The notes under the pieces are model-generated. The model was not told the DNA's origin. It did no database searches and saw only the letters and a list, made by a program, of their open reading frames with translations. A program made the translations under genes and the position numbers. From Rheinheimera lutimaris (GTDB lineage Bacteria; Pseudomonadota; Gammaproteobacteria; Enterobacterales; Alteromonadaceae): DNA of 64,000 nucleotides. The DNA lies in contig NZ_JABSOD010000004.1 in NCBI RefSeq assembly GCF_013283795.1, positions 124,001 through 188,000 of the forward strand. Direction: 5' to 3'. This document shows positions 44,817 to 53,901 of the stretch, one piece after another; position 1 is the stretch's first letter; every line of letters begins with the position of its first letter.

Positions 44817-46352
44817 ATGCCTGTAACGCCGCAAGATAATGCGCCAACCAAAGCATACGTTAACCATCATTACGCCGGTTTATCAGCGCTGTTGCTGCTA
44901 TGGTTAATCTGCTTTTGGTCTACGTTAAGCTCAATGGTAGAAATCTGGCAACGCTCCGACACCTTTGCCCATGGCTTTCTGATTTTTCCTATCAGCGCTT
45001 ATCTGATTTGGCAAAAGCGCCGGCATATTGCCGCCACGGCACTGAGCAGCTCGTTAGTTGCAGCCCTGCCGCTGTCCATGTTATTGCTGGCGTGGTTTTT
45101 TGCCGATGCCGTCAACGTCAATGTGGTAAAGCAATTGGCTGTAGTACTGATGCTGCCGATACTGGTTTGGTTATGCTGCGGTCGTCAATTGCTCAGCCTG
45201 TTAATCTTTCCTCTGGCTTACCTGATTTTTGCCGTGCCAATGGGTGATGCTCTGGTGGCACCAATGCAATTAATCACCGCCGATATCACTGTGGCGGCGC
45301 TGCGTTTGGCAAATATTCCTGTGTACCGCGAAGGTTTGTATTTAAGCACGCCAACCGGCTTATTTCTGGTAGCAGAGGCCTGCTCAGGGGTACGTTATCT
45401 GATAGCGTCTTTCGCTCTGGGGACATTGTATGCCTACCTTAATTACCGTAGCTGGTACAAACAGCTGGCTTTTTGTCTGGCGTCGATATTGGTGCCAATC
45501 CTTGCCAACGGCATCAGAGCTTTCGGTATCGTGTTAATTGCTCACCTGACAGACATGAAACATGCTGTCGGTGTTGACCATCTGATCTACGGCTGGCTGT
45601 TTTTCGGCGTAATTATTTTTCTGATGTTTTATATCGGCAGTTTTTGGGCTGATCGGGCTCCCGCCACGCCGGAAACAGTCAGCACTGTGCGCACCGGCTC
45701 GCCCTTGCTGCATGCCACTTTGGCAGCTTTGTTACTGTCACTGCCTTTTACTGCCGGCTATTTGCGGCCGGCGCTGACCGCAGCCCCGGTATACAACCTG
45801 CAAGTACTGCAAAATGGTCTGACTGCGGTACCGGCCGATATAAACCAACCACAGTTTATCGACAGCTCAGCATCGCTGTCCGGCAAATGGCGGCATAATC
45901 AGCAAGACATCTGGTTTTACAGCGCTTTTTATCAACATGTTGATAATGCTAAGTTAGTAAGCTGGCACAACCAGCCTTACCAGCGCGCACACTGGACACC
46001 GGCCGGCCAGCAACGACAATGGCTCGACTTAGCGGATCAGCAACTACAGGTGCAGGAGTTTGACTTACGCGCTAATGACGGCAGCCGCAAACTATTGTGG
46101 TATTGGTATGGCAGTGGTGACTATTTTTCTGCTAACCCTTATCTTATTACTGTGGCTCAAGCGCTGGGAAAGGTATTCCATATCAGTCAGCATGGCAGCT
46201 TTTATGCGCTTAGTATCAATTATGTCAGCGACGTGGCCGATGCCAGACAACAATTGCAATTGCAGTTACAGCAGCAATTGCCGCTGATAAAACAAGCTAA
46301 TAACATCAACGCACAGCATACCGTACTCACGGCTCTGGATAGCCGGCCATGA
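44817..46352 (+). CDS. xrtA: Exosortase A with C-terminal EpsI-like domain
   Basis: A 511-residue protein. The N-terminal half (about 25-275) has about eight membrane segments with the exosortase catalytic set: Cys189 in VAEACSGVRYL, Arg234 in ANGIRAFGIV and His255 in VGVDHLIYGW. After a further helix (about 295-315) a periplasmic EpsI-like (DUF3485) domain follows (SGKWRHNQQDIWFYSAFYQ, KLLWYWYGSGDYFSANPY). Exosortase A processes PEP-CTERM proteins and fused EpsI domains are common in this family. It begins 4 bp after the FemAB-like stop and overlaps the next gene (ATGA). Confidence 0.95.
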   Translation: MPVTPQDNAPTKAYVNHHYAGLSALLLLWLICFWSTLSSMVEIWQRSDTFAHGFLIFPISAYLIWQKRRHIAATALSSSLVAALPLSMLLLAWFFADAVNVNVVKQLAVVLMLPILVWLCCGRQLLSLLIFPLAYLIFAVPMGDALVAPMQLITADITVAALRLANIPVYREGLYLSTPTGLFLVAEACSGVRYLIASFALGTLYAYLNYRSWYKQLAFCLASILVPILANGIRAFGIVLIAHLTDMKHAVGVDHLIYGWLFFGVIIFLMFYIGSFWADRAPATPETVSTVRTGSPLLHATLAALLLSLPFTAGYLRPALTAAPVYNLQVLQNGLTAVPADINQPQFIDSSASLSGKWRHNQQDIWFYSAFYQHVDNAKLVSWHNQPYQRAHWTPAGQQRQWLDLADQQLQVQEFDLRANDGSRKLLWYWYGSGDYFSANPYLITVAQALGKVFHISQHGSFYALSINYVSDVADARQQLQLQLQQQLPLIKQANNINAQHTVLTALDSRP

Positions 46353-47536
46353 CAGCTGAGGTCAAAGTTGCCGGCATGGCCGTTAGCAATACCACACAGC
46401 GGCTGCATATCTGCCATATTGTCTGGAGTTTTCGCACCGGCGGGCTGGAAAATGGTGTGGTTAACCTGATTAACCAATTAGACAGGCAGTTATTCCGGCA
46501 CAGCATTATTTGCCTGACCGACTACGACGCCGGCTTTTTTCAGCGCATCAGCCATGACGATGTCGCCATTTATACGCTGAATAAGAACCCGGGCCATGAT
46601 ATCGGTTCATTCCTGCGCTGTTACCGGTTATTACGCCGCTTAAAGCCCGATATCTGCCACAGCCGCAATATTGCCGCGCTGGAGTACCAATTCAGCGCAA
46701 TGCTGGCCGCAGTACCTTACCGGGTCCATGGCGAACATGGCTGGGATATCAAGGATTTAGCCGGAGTTAACCGTAAATATATCTGGCTTAAGCGCCTGTT
46801 TAAACCGCTGATCCACCAGTATGTCAGCCTGTCGCAGGAGAATCTGCGCTACCTGCAACAACGCATTAAGGTTGCTCCGGCCAAACTGAATTTAATTTGC
46901 AACGGTGTCGACACAAACAAGTTTACCCCGGCCGCGGCCGACAGCGCCCTGCCTGACTTTTTACACACCGGCCAACGGCTTATTTTTGTCAGTGTCGGAC
47001 GCATGGTGCCGGTAAAAAACCATCCGTTGTTGGTTAACGCCTATACAGAGCTTTGCCTTGAAAATAAGCAATTCTCAACCGCTACCGCGCTGGTGATTAT
47101 TGGCGAGGGTGAATATCGCCAAACACTGTGGCAGCAGCTGCAGCAAGCCGGATTAGCGCAGCAATGCTGGTTACCGGGTAACCGCGATGATGTGGCTGCC
47201 ATTTTGCCAGGCTGCTCAGTGTTTGTTTTACCCTCATTGGCTGAAGGCATTTCCAATACCGTGCTTGAGGCCATGGCCAGCGGCCTGCCGGTAATCGCCA
47301 CCGCCGTTGGCGGCAATCCGGATTTAATCCGTCATGGCGATAATGGCTGGTTGGTGCCGTCGGACGATCTACCGGCGCTAAAACAGCAGATGCTGCATTG
47401 TTATCAACAACCGGCACAATTGACTGCAGCAGCATCCGCCGCACGCAGAGCAGCAGAACAACAGTTTAGTATTACGTCTATGGTTAGCCGTTATCAGGCG
47501 CTGTACCAGAAAGCTTTAACACCAGAGGAAGGTTAA
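46349..47536 (+). CDS. Glycosyltransferase family 4 (XrtA locus, stp2 type)
   Basis: A 395-residue GT-B retaining glycosyltransferase. N-terminal domain begins LHICHIVWSFRTGGLENGVVNL; C-terminal donor site has FVLPSLAEGISNTVLEAMASGLPVIA with the EX7E-type motif, then GDNGWLVP. It matches the sugar transferase found beside exosortase A (TIGR03088 type). Starts inside the xrtA stop (ATGA). Sugar donor not predictable. Confidence 0.9.
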   Translation: MTAEVKVAGMAVSNTTQRLHICHIVWSFRTGGLENGVVNLINQLDRQLFRHSIICLTDYDAGFFQRISHDDVAIYTLNKNPGHDIGSFLRCYRLLRRLKPDICHSRNIAALEYQFSAMLAAVPYRVHGEHGWDIKDLAGVNRKYIWLKRLFKPLIHQYVSLSQENLRYLQQRIKVAPAKLNLICNGVDTNKFTPAAADSALPDFLHTGQRLIFVSVGRMVPVKNHPLLVNAYTELCLENKQFSTATALVIIGEGEYRQTLWQQLQQAGLAQQCWLPGNRDDVAAILPGCSVFVLPSLAEGISNTVLEAMASGLPVIATAVGGNPDLIRHGDNGWLVPSDDLPALKQQMLHCYQQPAQLTAAASAARRAAEQQFSITSMVSRYQALYQKALTPEEG

Positions 47537-47540
47537 CACT

Positions 47541-49436
47541 ATGTGCGGTATCGCCGGCATTTTACACCTGCAGGATAATGAGCAGGTTGACAGCAACATC
47601 CTGACCAGGATGAATACCATACAGTCTCACCGCGGACCGGATGCGGATGGCTTCCATTATGAAGCCGGACTGGGGTTGGCCCATCGCCGCCTGTCTATTA
47701 TTGACATCGCCGGCAGCCATCAACCCTTGTTTAACGAAACCGGCGATGTCGCCGTGGTGTTTAATGGTGAAATATATAACTTTGCCGAACTCACCACCGA
47801 ACTGACCGCCAAAGGCCATGTTTTTGCCACGCACGGTGACACCGAGACCATAGTGCATGCCTGGGAAGAATGGGGCGTAGACTGCGTTCAGCATTTTCGC
47901 GGCATGTTTGCGTTCGCCATTTGGGATCGCAATAAACAACAATTGTTTCTTGCCCGCGACCGTTTAGGTATTAAACCGCTGTTTTACGCATTATTACCGG
48001 GCAATAAGTTACTGTTCGGCTCAGAATTAAAAGTGATCACCGCTCACCCGCAATTTAATAAGGCGCTGTATTACCCGGGTATCGAGCAGTATTTCACTTT
48101 TGGCTATATCGCCGAACCGAATACTATTTATGCTAATGCCTTTAAGCTCAACCCAGGCCACTATTTATTGCTGGATAAACGACAACCACAGACAATACAG
48201 CAACAACAGTACTGGGATGTCGACTTTTCAGCACCGGCGCTTTCCGCCACAGAGGTGCAGGAGCAACTGCTCCCCCGGCTGAAAGAAGCAGTAGATATCC
48301 GCTTAATTGCCGAGGTACCACTGGGTGCCTTTTTATCCGGCGGCGTAGACTCCAGTGCCATCGTGGCGCTGATGGCACAATTACAGCAGGACAAAGCGGT
48401 TAATACCTGCTCTATCGGTTTTGATGATAAGCGCTTTGATGAAAGCGATTATGCCAATAAGGTAGCAAGCCAATACCATACTAATCACCGCACCGGGTTG
48501 GTTGACGGCAATGATTTCTCGCTGGTGGACAAACTGGCCGGGCTTTACGATGAACCCTATGCCGACAGCTCTGCCATTCCAACTTACAGAGTATGCCAAC
48601 TTGCCAGGCAGCACGTTACCGTAGCCTTATCCGGTGATGGCGGCGATGAATTGTTTGCCGGTTATCGCCGTTACCGTTTTCAGTTACATGAAGAAAAAAT
48701 GCGCGCCATGCTGCCGGCAACGTTACGGCGTAACCTGTTTGGCCCGCTGGGGCGTATTTATCCGAAACTGGACTGGGCACCGCGCTTTGTCAGAGCAAAA
48801 ACCACCTTTCAGTCGCTGGCAAACTCAGCGTTGGCCGGTTATTGCGATACGGTGTCGATAATGCGGCCGCAAGCGCGGGCACAGTTATTCTCACCGCTGC
48901 TAAAACAACAGCTGGCCGGTTATCAGGCTACCGAAGTATTTCAACGTCATGCCGCCAGGGCTAACACCGATGATGCACTGAAACTGGTGCAATATCTGGA
49001 TATGAAAACCTACCTGCCGGGCGACATTCTGACCAAAGTCGACCGTGCCAGCATGGCGCATTCATTGGAAGTCCGCGTGCCTATTCTCGATCATCGCTAC
49101 GTTGAATGGGCCAGCAGGATCCCGTCAGCCATGAATATTCAACAGCAGCAAGGCAAAGCGGCTTTTAAACAAGCGCTGGAGCCTCATCTGCCGCACGACA
49201 TTTTGTATCGCAAAAAAATGGGCTTTGCCGTGCCGGTAGCCGCCTGGTTCAGGGGGCCACTGCGCGAGGCTCTGCAACAAGCGCTGTGCAGCGAAGCTCT
49301 GGCTGATTCCGGTTTGTTTAATCAGGCATATATTCAGCAGCTGTATCAGCAGCATCAAAGCGGTCAGCACGATCACAGCTCCGCACTCTGGAGCTTGCTG
49401 ATGTTCTCGCATTTTTACCGGCAACAGATGGGGTAA
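47541..49436 (+). CDS. AsnB-type amidotransferase of XrtA locus, copy 1
   Basis: A 631-residue asparagine-synthase-like protein. Class II glutaminase with the N-terminal nucleophile Cys2 (MCGIAGILHL), the HRGPDADG and FNGEIYNF segments, and a C-terminal synthetase domain with the pyrophosphate loop SGGVDSSAIVALMA and SGDGGDELFAGYRRYR. Such paralogs in polysaccharide clusters can amidate uronic acids (WbpS in Pseudomonas). It is followed 3 bp later by a second, related copy. Free asparagine synthesis is unlikely given the context. Confidence 0.92.
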   Translation: MCGIAGILHLQDNEQVDSNILTRMNTIQSHRGPDADGFHYEAGLGLAHRRLSIIDIAGSHQPLFNETGDVAVVFNGEIYNFAELTTELTAKGHVFATHGDTETIVHAWEEWGVDCVQHFRGMFAFAIWDRNKQQLFLARDRLGIKPLFYALLPGNKLLFGSELKVITAHPQFNKALYYPGIEQYFTFGYIAEPNTIYANAFKLNPGHYLLLDKRQPQTIQQQQYWDVDFSAPALSATEVQEQLLPRLKEAVDIRLIAEVPLGAFLSGGVDSSAIVALMAQLQQDKAVNTCSIGFDDKRFDESDYANKVASQYHTNHRTGLVDGNDFSLVDKLAGLYDEPYADSSAIPTYRVCQLARQHVTVALSGDGGDELFAGYRRYRFQLHEEKMRAMLPATLRRNLFGPLGRIYPKLDWAPRFVRAKTTFQSLANSALAGYCDTVSIMRPQARAQLFSPLLKQQLAGYQATEVFQRHAARANTDDALKLVQYLDMKTYLPGDILTKVDRASMAHSLEVRVPILDHRYVEWASRIPSAMNIQQQQGKAAFKQALEPHLPHDILYRKKMGFAVPVAAWFRGPLREALQQALCSEALADSGLFNQAYIQQLYQQHQSGQHDHSSALWSLLMFSHFYRQQMG

Positions 49437-49439
49437 GCT

Positions 49440-51359
49440 ATGTGTGGTATTCATGGCGTGGTAGCCCTTAAACGACCGCAACAATTTCCGCAGCAGTGGC
49501 TAACCATGATGGGCGATATCACCGCACACCGCGGACCTGACGATAGCGGTATCTATGTCGCAGAGAATATTGCCCTGGGTATGCGCCGGCTGTCGGTGAT
49601 CGATTTAGCCGGCGGCCATCAACCTATCAGCAGCGACGACGGCCAGTTGGTTCTGGTATGCAACGGTGAAATTTATAATTACCGTGAGCTGCGCGCCGGT
49701 TTAAGCGATTGTCATTTTAAAACCAACTCAGATGTGGAAGTGATCCTGCATCTGTACCGGCAATATGGTGTCGACTGCTTGCAGCACCTTAACGGTATGT
49801 TTGCCTTTGCGCTATGGGATAACCGCAAACAACAGCTAATGCTGGCGCGTGACCGTTTGGGCATCAAGCCATTGTATTACGGCGAAAGAAACGGCTACCT
49901 GGCGTTTTCAACAGAAAGTAAAGCCTTGCTGACGCTGCCGGACTTTCAGGCAGAAGTGTGTCCTGAAGGCTTAGCGCAATATCTTAACCTGGGCTATGTA
50001 CCGGCGCCCTACTCTATGTTCAAAGGCATCCGGAAACTGGAAGTGGCCAGCTATCTGTTGATTGATAGTCAGGGTATACAACAACAGCAATATTGGCAGC
50101 CGGATTTTACCGCGACACCACAGCACAGCGAGCAAAATTGGGTGCAACAGATCCGGCAGCAGTTGGAACGCTCAGTTGAAATGCAAATGGTCAGCGATGT
50201 GCCACTGGGCGCATTTTTATCCGGTGGTGTCGACTCCAGTGCCATAGTAGCGTTGATGTCGCGCCACAGCTCCAGACCGGTAAAAACCTACGCCATCGGC
50301 TTTGACACCGGCAGTGCCGGGCGGTTTTATAACGAACTGCCCTACGCCCGCGCGGTTGCACAGCAGTATGGCACTGAGCATCGCGAAATCGTGGTGAAGC
50401 CGGACGTAGTCAGTTTATTGCCAAAGCTGCTGTGGCATCTGGACGAACCGGTAGCCGACAGCGCGTTTATCACCACCTGGTTGGTGTCGCAGTTTGCCCG
50501 GCAAGATGTCACCGTTATTTTGTCCGGTGTTGGCGGCGACGAGTTGTTTGGTGGTTACCGCCGTTATCAGGGCGAGCATTACCTGCAGCAGTACCGTAAA
50601 GTACCGGCCTGGTTAAGACACAATGTGATCAGTCCGCTGGCCGGCAAGTTACCCGGCGACCGGCATTCAAAATGGTTAAATACCCTGCGCTTAGCCAAGG
50701 CATTTGTGCAAAGTGCTGAGCTTAGTGACGATGAGCGTTATTTGCGCTATATGCAGGTATTCAGCCCAAGTCAGTGTCAGCAGTTATTGGCCGGCGATAA
50801 CAACACCAGCAACCTGCTACAACAGCACTATCGCAACAGCAATGCCTCAGACGGTTTATGGCGGATGTTTGATACCGACCGGCAAACCCAATTGCCGGAC
50901 GATTTATTGCTGTTAACCGATAAAATGACCATGGCGACCTCGTTAGAATGCCGGGTACCTTTTCTGGACCACAACATCGTGCAACTGGCCGTAACCATAC
51001 CGCCGCAGCTGGTGATGAAAAACGGCCGGTTGAAGCACTTGTTAAAAGAAGCGTTAAGCGATCTGCTGCCGCCGGAAATTCTGGACCGGCCCAAACGCGG
51101 TTTTGGTGCACCGCTGGGTGCCTGGCTTAAACAAGAGCTGGCCGGTTTATTACAGCTGTTTATCAACCGTGAATGTGTTGAACGTCGCGGCTTACTTAGC
51201 TGGCCGCTGATAGAGCAAACCCTGGCACAGCATATTGCAGGGCGCGAAGATCACACTGATCATTTGCTGGCCTTGCTAAATCTGGAGATTTGGTGTCAGC
51301 TGTATATTGATGGACACAGCGCTGAGCATATCAGCGAGACAATCAGGATGTCGGCATGA
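49440..51359 (+). CDS. AsnB-type amidotransferase of XrtA locus, copy 2
   Basis: A 639-residue paralog of the preceding gene with Cys2 (MCGIHGVVALK), HRGPDDSG, CNGEIYNY, SGGVDSSAIVALMS and SGVGGDELFGGYRRYQ (Val where copy 1 has Asp). All active-site elements are intact. The two proteins share layout but differ throughout, so this is an old duplication with probable division of labour. Overlaps the next gene by 4 bp (ATGA). Confidence 0.92.
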   Translation: MCGIHGVVALKRPQQFPQQWLTMMGDITAHRGPDDSGIYVAENIALGMRRLSVIDLAGGHQPISSDDGQLVLVCNGEIYNYRELRAGLSDCHFKTNSDVEVILHLYRQYGVDCLQHLNGMFAFALWDNRKQQLMLARDRLGIKPLYYGERNGYLAFSTESKALLTLPDFQAEVCPEGLAQYLNLGYVPAPYSMFKGIRKLEVASYLLIDSQGIQQQQYWQPDFTATPQHSEQNWVQQIRQQLERSVEMQMVSDVPLGAFLSGGVDSSAIVALMSRHSSRPVKTYAIGFDTGSAGRFYNELPYARAVAQQYGTEHREIVVKPDVVSLLPKLLWHLDEPVADSAFITTWLVSQFARQDVTVILSGVGGDELFGGYRRYQGEHYLQQYRKVPAWLRHNVISPLAGKLPGDRHSKWLNTLRLAKAFVQSAELSDDERYLRYMQVFSPSQCQQLLAGDNNTSNLLQQHYRNSNASDGLWRMFDTDRQTQLPDDLLLLTDKMTMATSLECRVPFLDHNIVQLAVTIPPQLVMKNGRLKHLLKEALSDLLPPEILDRPKRGFGAPLGAWLKQELAGLLQLFINRECVERRGLLSWPLIEQTLAQHIAGREDHTDHLLALLNLEIWCQLYIDGHSAEHISETIRMSA

Positions 51360-52588
51360 AAATTTTGTACCTTTGTCATCGTTTTCCTTTTCCTCCCAAG
51401 CGTGGCGGTAAAATACGGCCGTTTAATATGATCCGTCATTTTCACCAACAGGGCCATCAGGTATATGTTGCCTCACTGGCAAGATCGGCCGCAGAAGCCG
51501 CAGAAGGAGAAGGCATCAAAGCATACTGCAGCCATTATTTTGCCGCAGTGGTAAACGAAAAAGTACAATTCGCCCGCATGATAATGCGCTTGCCGCTGCT
51601 TACCCCTTCTTCTATGGGTTATTTTTACAGCCGCGAACTGGCAGCCCATATCCGGCAATTGCTGGCACAGCAGCAATTCGATCTGATTTTTGTCCACTGC
51701 TCATCGGTAGCGCAATATGTTGCCGATGTAACCCATATTCCGAAAATTCTTGATTTTGGCGACATGGACTCACAAAAGTGGCTGGCGTATCGCGAATTTA
51801 AACCCTTTCCGCTTAACCTCGGCTACTTGCTTGAAGGGCAAAAAATGCTGCGCGCAGAAAAACACCTGGCTGCGAAATTCGACATCAGTACCTGTACCAC
51901 CAAAGCCGAGTTAGAGACTTTACAAAGTTATCAAGCAGCGCCCGCCACTGCCTGGTTTCCCAATGGCGTCGACACAGACTACTTTTGCCCTGATGCCGGC
52001 AAGCAGGACTATGAAGCGCACAGTATTTCGTTTATCGGCCGCATGGACTACTACCCGAACCAACAAGCTATGTTGCAGTTTTGTGCAGCAGCATGGCCGC
52101 TGATATTGGCACAGCTGCCGGATGCCAAACTGTATATTGTCGGCGCCGAACCCAGTGCTGAAATTCGCGCACTGGCTAAACTGCAAGGCGTCACCGTAAC
52201 CGGCAGCGTAGCTGATGTAAGGCCTTTTATCCGCAACACGGCGGCTATGGTTGCACCGCTGAAAATCGCCAGAGGCACACAGAATAAAATTCTTGAAGCC
52301 ATGGCGATGGCAGTGCCGGTGATCAGCAGCAGCGAAGCCGCCGGCGGCATAGACGCAGTGGTTAACCAACATTTTCTTATCGCCGATACTGCAACAGAGT
52401 TGGCACAACAAGCGCTTAGGCTGATGACAGAACCACAGCTGCGCCAACACTACGCAACGGCCGGCCGGGCCCGGATGCTCAGCAACCATCAATGGCATTT
52501 GTCGATGCAACAATTAGACAGCATCGTTACGCGCTGTCTAAACTTATTTCAGGACAACCGGAACATTCAAAGGGAAGTGCAATTATGA
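51356..52588 (+). CDS. Glycosyltransferase (XrtA locus, stp1 type)
   Basis: A 410-residue GT-B enzyme beginning MKILYLCHRFPFPPKRGGKIR, the signature N-terminus of the PEP-CTERM-locus transferase TIGR03087. The C-terminal domain contains FIGRMDYYPNQQAM, APLKIARGTQNKILEAMAMAVPVIS and AGGIDA. It overlaps neighbours by 4 bp on both sides (ATGA). Donor and acceptor unknown. Confidence 0.9.
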   Translation: MKILYLCHRFPFPPKRGGKIRPFNMIRHFHQQGHQVYVASLARSAAEAAEGEGIKAYCSHYFAAVVNEKVQFARMIMRLPLLTPSSMGYFYSRELAAHIRQLLAQQQFDLIFVHCSSVAQYVADVTHIPKILDFGDMDSQKWLAYREFKPFPLNLGYLLEGQKMLRAEKHLAAKFDISTCTTKAELETLQSYQAAPATAWFPNGVDTDYFCPDAGKQDYEAHSISFIGRMDYYPNQQAMLQFCAAAWPLILAQLPDAKLYIVGAEPSAEIRALAKLQGVTVTGSVADVRPFIRNTAAMVAPLKIARGTQNKILEAMAMAVPVISSSEAAGGIDAVVNQHFLIADTATELAQQALRLMTEPQLRQHYATAGRARMLSNHQWHLSMQQLDSIVTRCLNLFQDNRNIQREVQL

Positions 52589-53901
52589 ATATCAGTATTT
52601 TTGGTTTGGGCTATGTCGGCGCAGTATCACTGGCCTGCCTGGCGCGAGACGGCAATCAGGTTATCGGTGTCGATATCGATGCCGTTAAGTTACAGCTGAT
52701 CAAAGACGGAAAATCGCCGGTTATTGAAGAAGGTATGCCACAACTGATGGCTGCAATGGCTGCCAGTGGCCGCGTGCGGGTAACACAAGATGTGCAGGAT
52801 GCGGTAAACCAATCCGAGGTATCTTTTATTTGTGTCGGCACGCCATCACAAAGTAACGGCAGTCAGGATCAAACTGCGGTGTTGCGGCTGGCTGAACAGT
52901 TAGGCCGGGCTCTGGCAGCCAAACAAAGCCATCATACCATTGTGTTTCGCTCTACACTGCTGCCGGGAACCGTGGAAGGCAGCCTTAAAGCGTTACTGGA
53001 ACAACACTCCGATAAAAAAGACGGCGTCGATTTTGATATCTGCTTTCAGCCGGAGTTTTTGCGTGAAGGCAGCTCGATTAAAGACTACGACAACCCGCCG
53101 TTTACTATAGTGGGCGCCAATACTGACCGTGCGCATCAGCAAATGCAGCGCCTGTTTGGCCACTTACCCGGCGTTTACCATAAAACTGATGTTAAAACGG
53201 CTGAAACGGTAAAGTACTTCTGCAATATTTTCCATGCGCTGAAAATTACCTTCGCCAACGAAGTTGCCAGGCTGTGTGAAGGCTTGGCGGTAGATCCGTT
53301 TAAAGTAATGGATCTGGTGTGTGCCGATAAACAGCTGAATATTTCGCCGGCTTACCTCAAACCCGGCTTTGCCTTTGGCGGCTCCTGCCTGCCCAAAGAT
53401 CTGCGGGCTATGCAATATGTAGCCAAGCAGGCCGACATTGAAATTCCTATGCTGTCTCATGTATTGGCATCTAATGCCGTACACCTGCAACAAGCAACAA
53501 AGAAAATTCTGGCGCTGGGCTGTCGCGACGTCGGCATGATCGGGCTGAGCTTTAAATCCGGTACCGATGATTTACGTGAAAGCCCGCTGGTTGACCTGGC
53601 TGAATACCTGATCGGCAAAGGCATGCATTTAAGCATCTATGATCCCGAGGTAAATTTATCGCGCTTACTCGGTGCCAACAAAAAATTTATTGAAGAGTCC
53701 ATTCCGCATATCGGTGAACTGATGACGCAAGATGTCAGTGCGGTATTGGCAAATAATAAAATTATCGTGCTGGGTTTGAACGACAAAGCCCTGGTAGAGC
53801 AAGTGCTGGCCGGCCTGACAGCAGAGCATATTCTGGTTGATCTGATACACCTGAAACAACCGCACGCAGTTAAAGCCCGCTATATAGGCTTGTGCTGGTA
53901 A
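52585..53901 (+). CDS. GDP-mannose 6-dehydrogenase-like nucleotide-sugar dehydrogenase (AlgD-like)
   Basis: A 438-residue NAD-dependent nucleotide-sugar dehydrogenase that makes a hexuronic acid donor by two-step oxidation. N-terminal Rossmann motif IFGLGYVGAV; the catalytic cysteine is Cys268 in GFAFGGSCLPKDLRAM, the same position as in Pseudomonas AlgD. SFICVGTPS, RSTLLPGTV, SIKDYDNPP and LSFKSGTDDLRESPLV also read like AlgD rather than UDP-glucose dehydrogenase. GDP-mannuronate is therefore the best guess for product, inferred from similarity. ATGA overlap with the previous gene; TAATG overlap with the next. Confidence 0.88.
   Translation: MNISIFGLGYVGAVSLACLARDGNQVIGVDIDAVKLQLIKDGKSPVIEEGMPQLMAAMAASGRVRVTQDVQDAVNQSEVSFICVGTPSQSNGSQDQTAVLRLAEQLGRALAAKQSHHTIVFRSTLLPGTVEGSLKALLEQHSDKKDGVDFDICFQPEFLREGSSIKDYDNPPFTIVGANTDRAHQQMQRLFGHLPGVYHKTDVKTAETVKYFCNIFHALKITFANEVARLCEGLAVDPFKVMDLVCADKQLNISPAYLKPGFAFGGSCLPKDLRAMQYVAKQADIEIPMLSHVLASNAVHLQQATKKILALGCRDVGMIGLSFKSGTDDLRESPLVDLAEYLIGKGMHLSIYDPEVNLSRLLGANKKFIEESIPHIGELMTQDVSAVLANNKIIVLGLNDKALVEQVLAGLTAEHILVDLIHLKQPHAVKARYIGLCW

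Noticed and set aside
51920-52513. 197-codon minus-strand open frame rich in Cys and His
   Set aside because: It is antisense to a well-supported glycosyltransferase and its composition is typical of a reverse-frame shadow.
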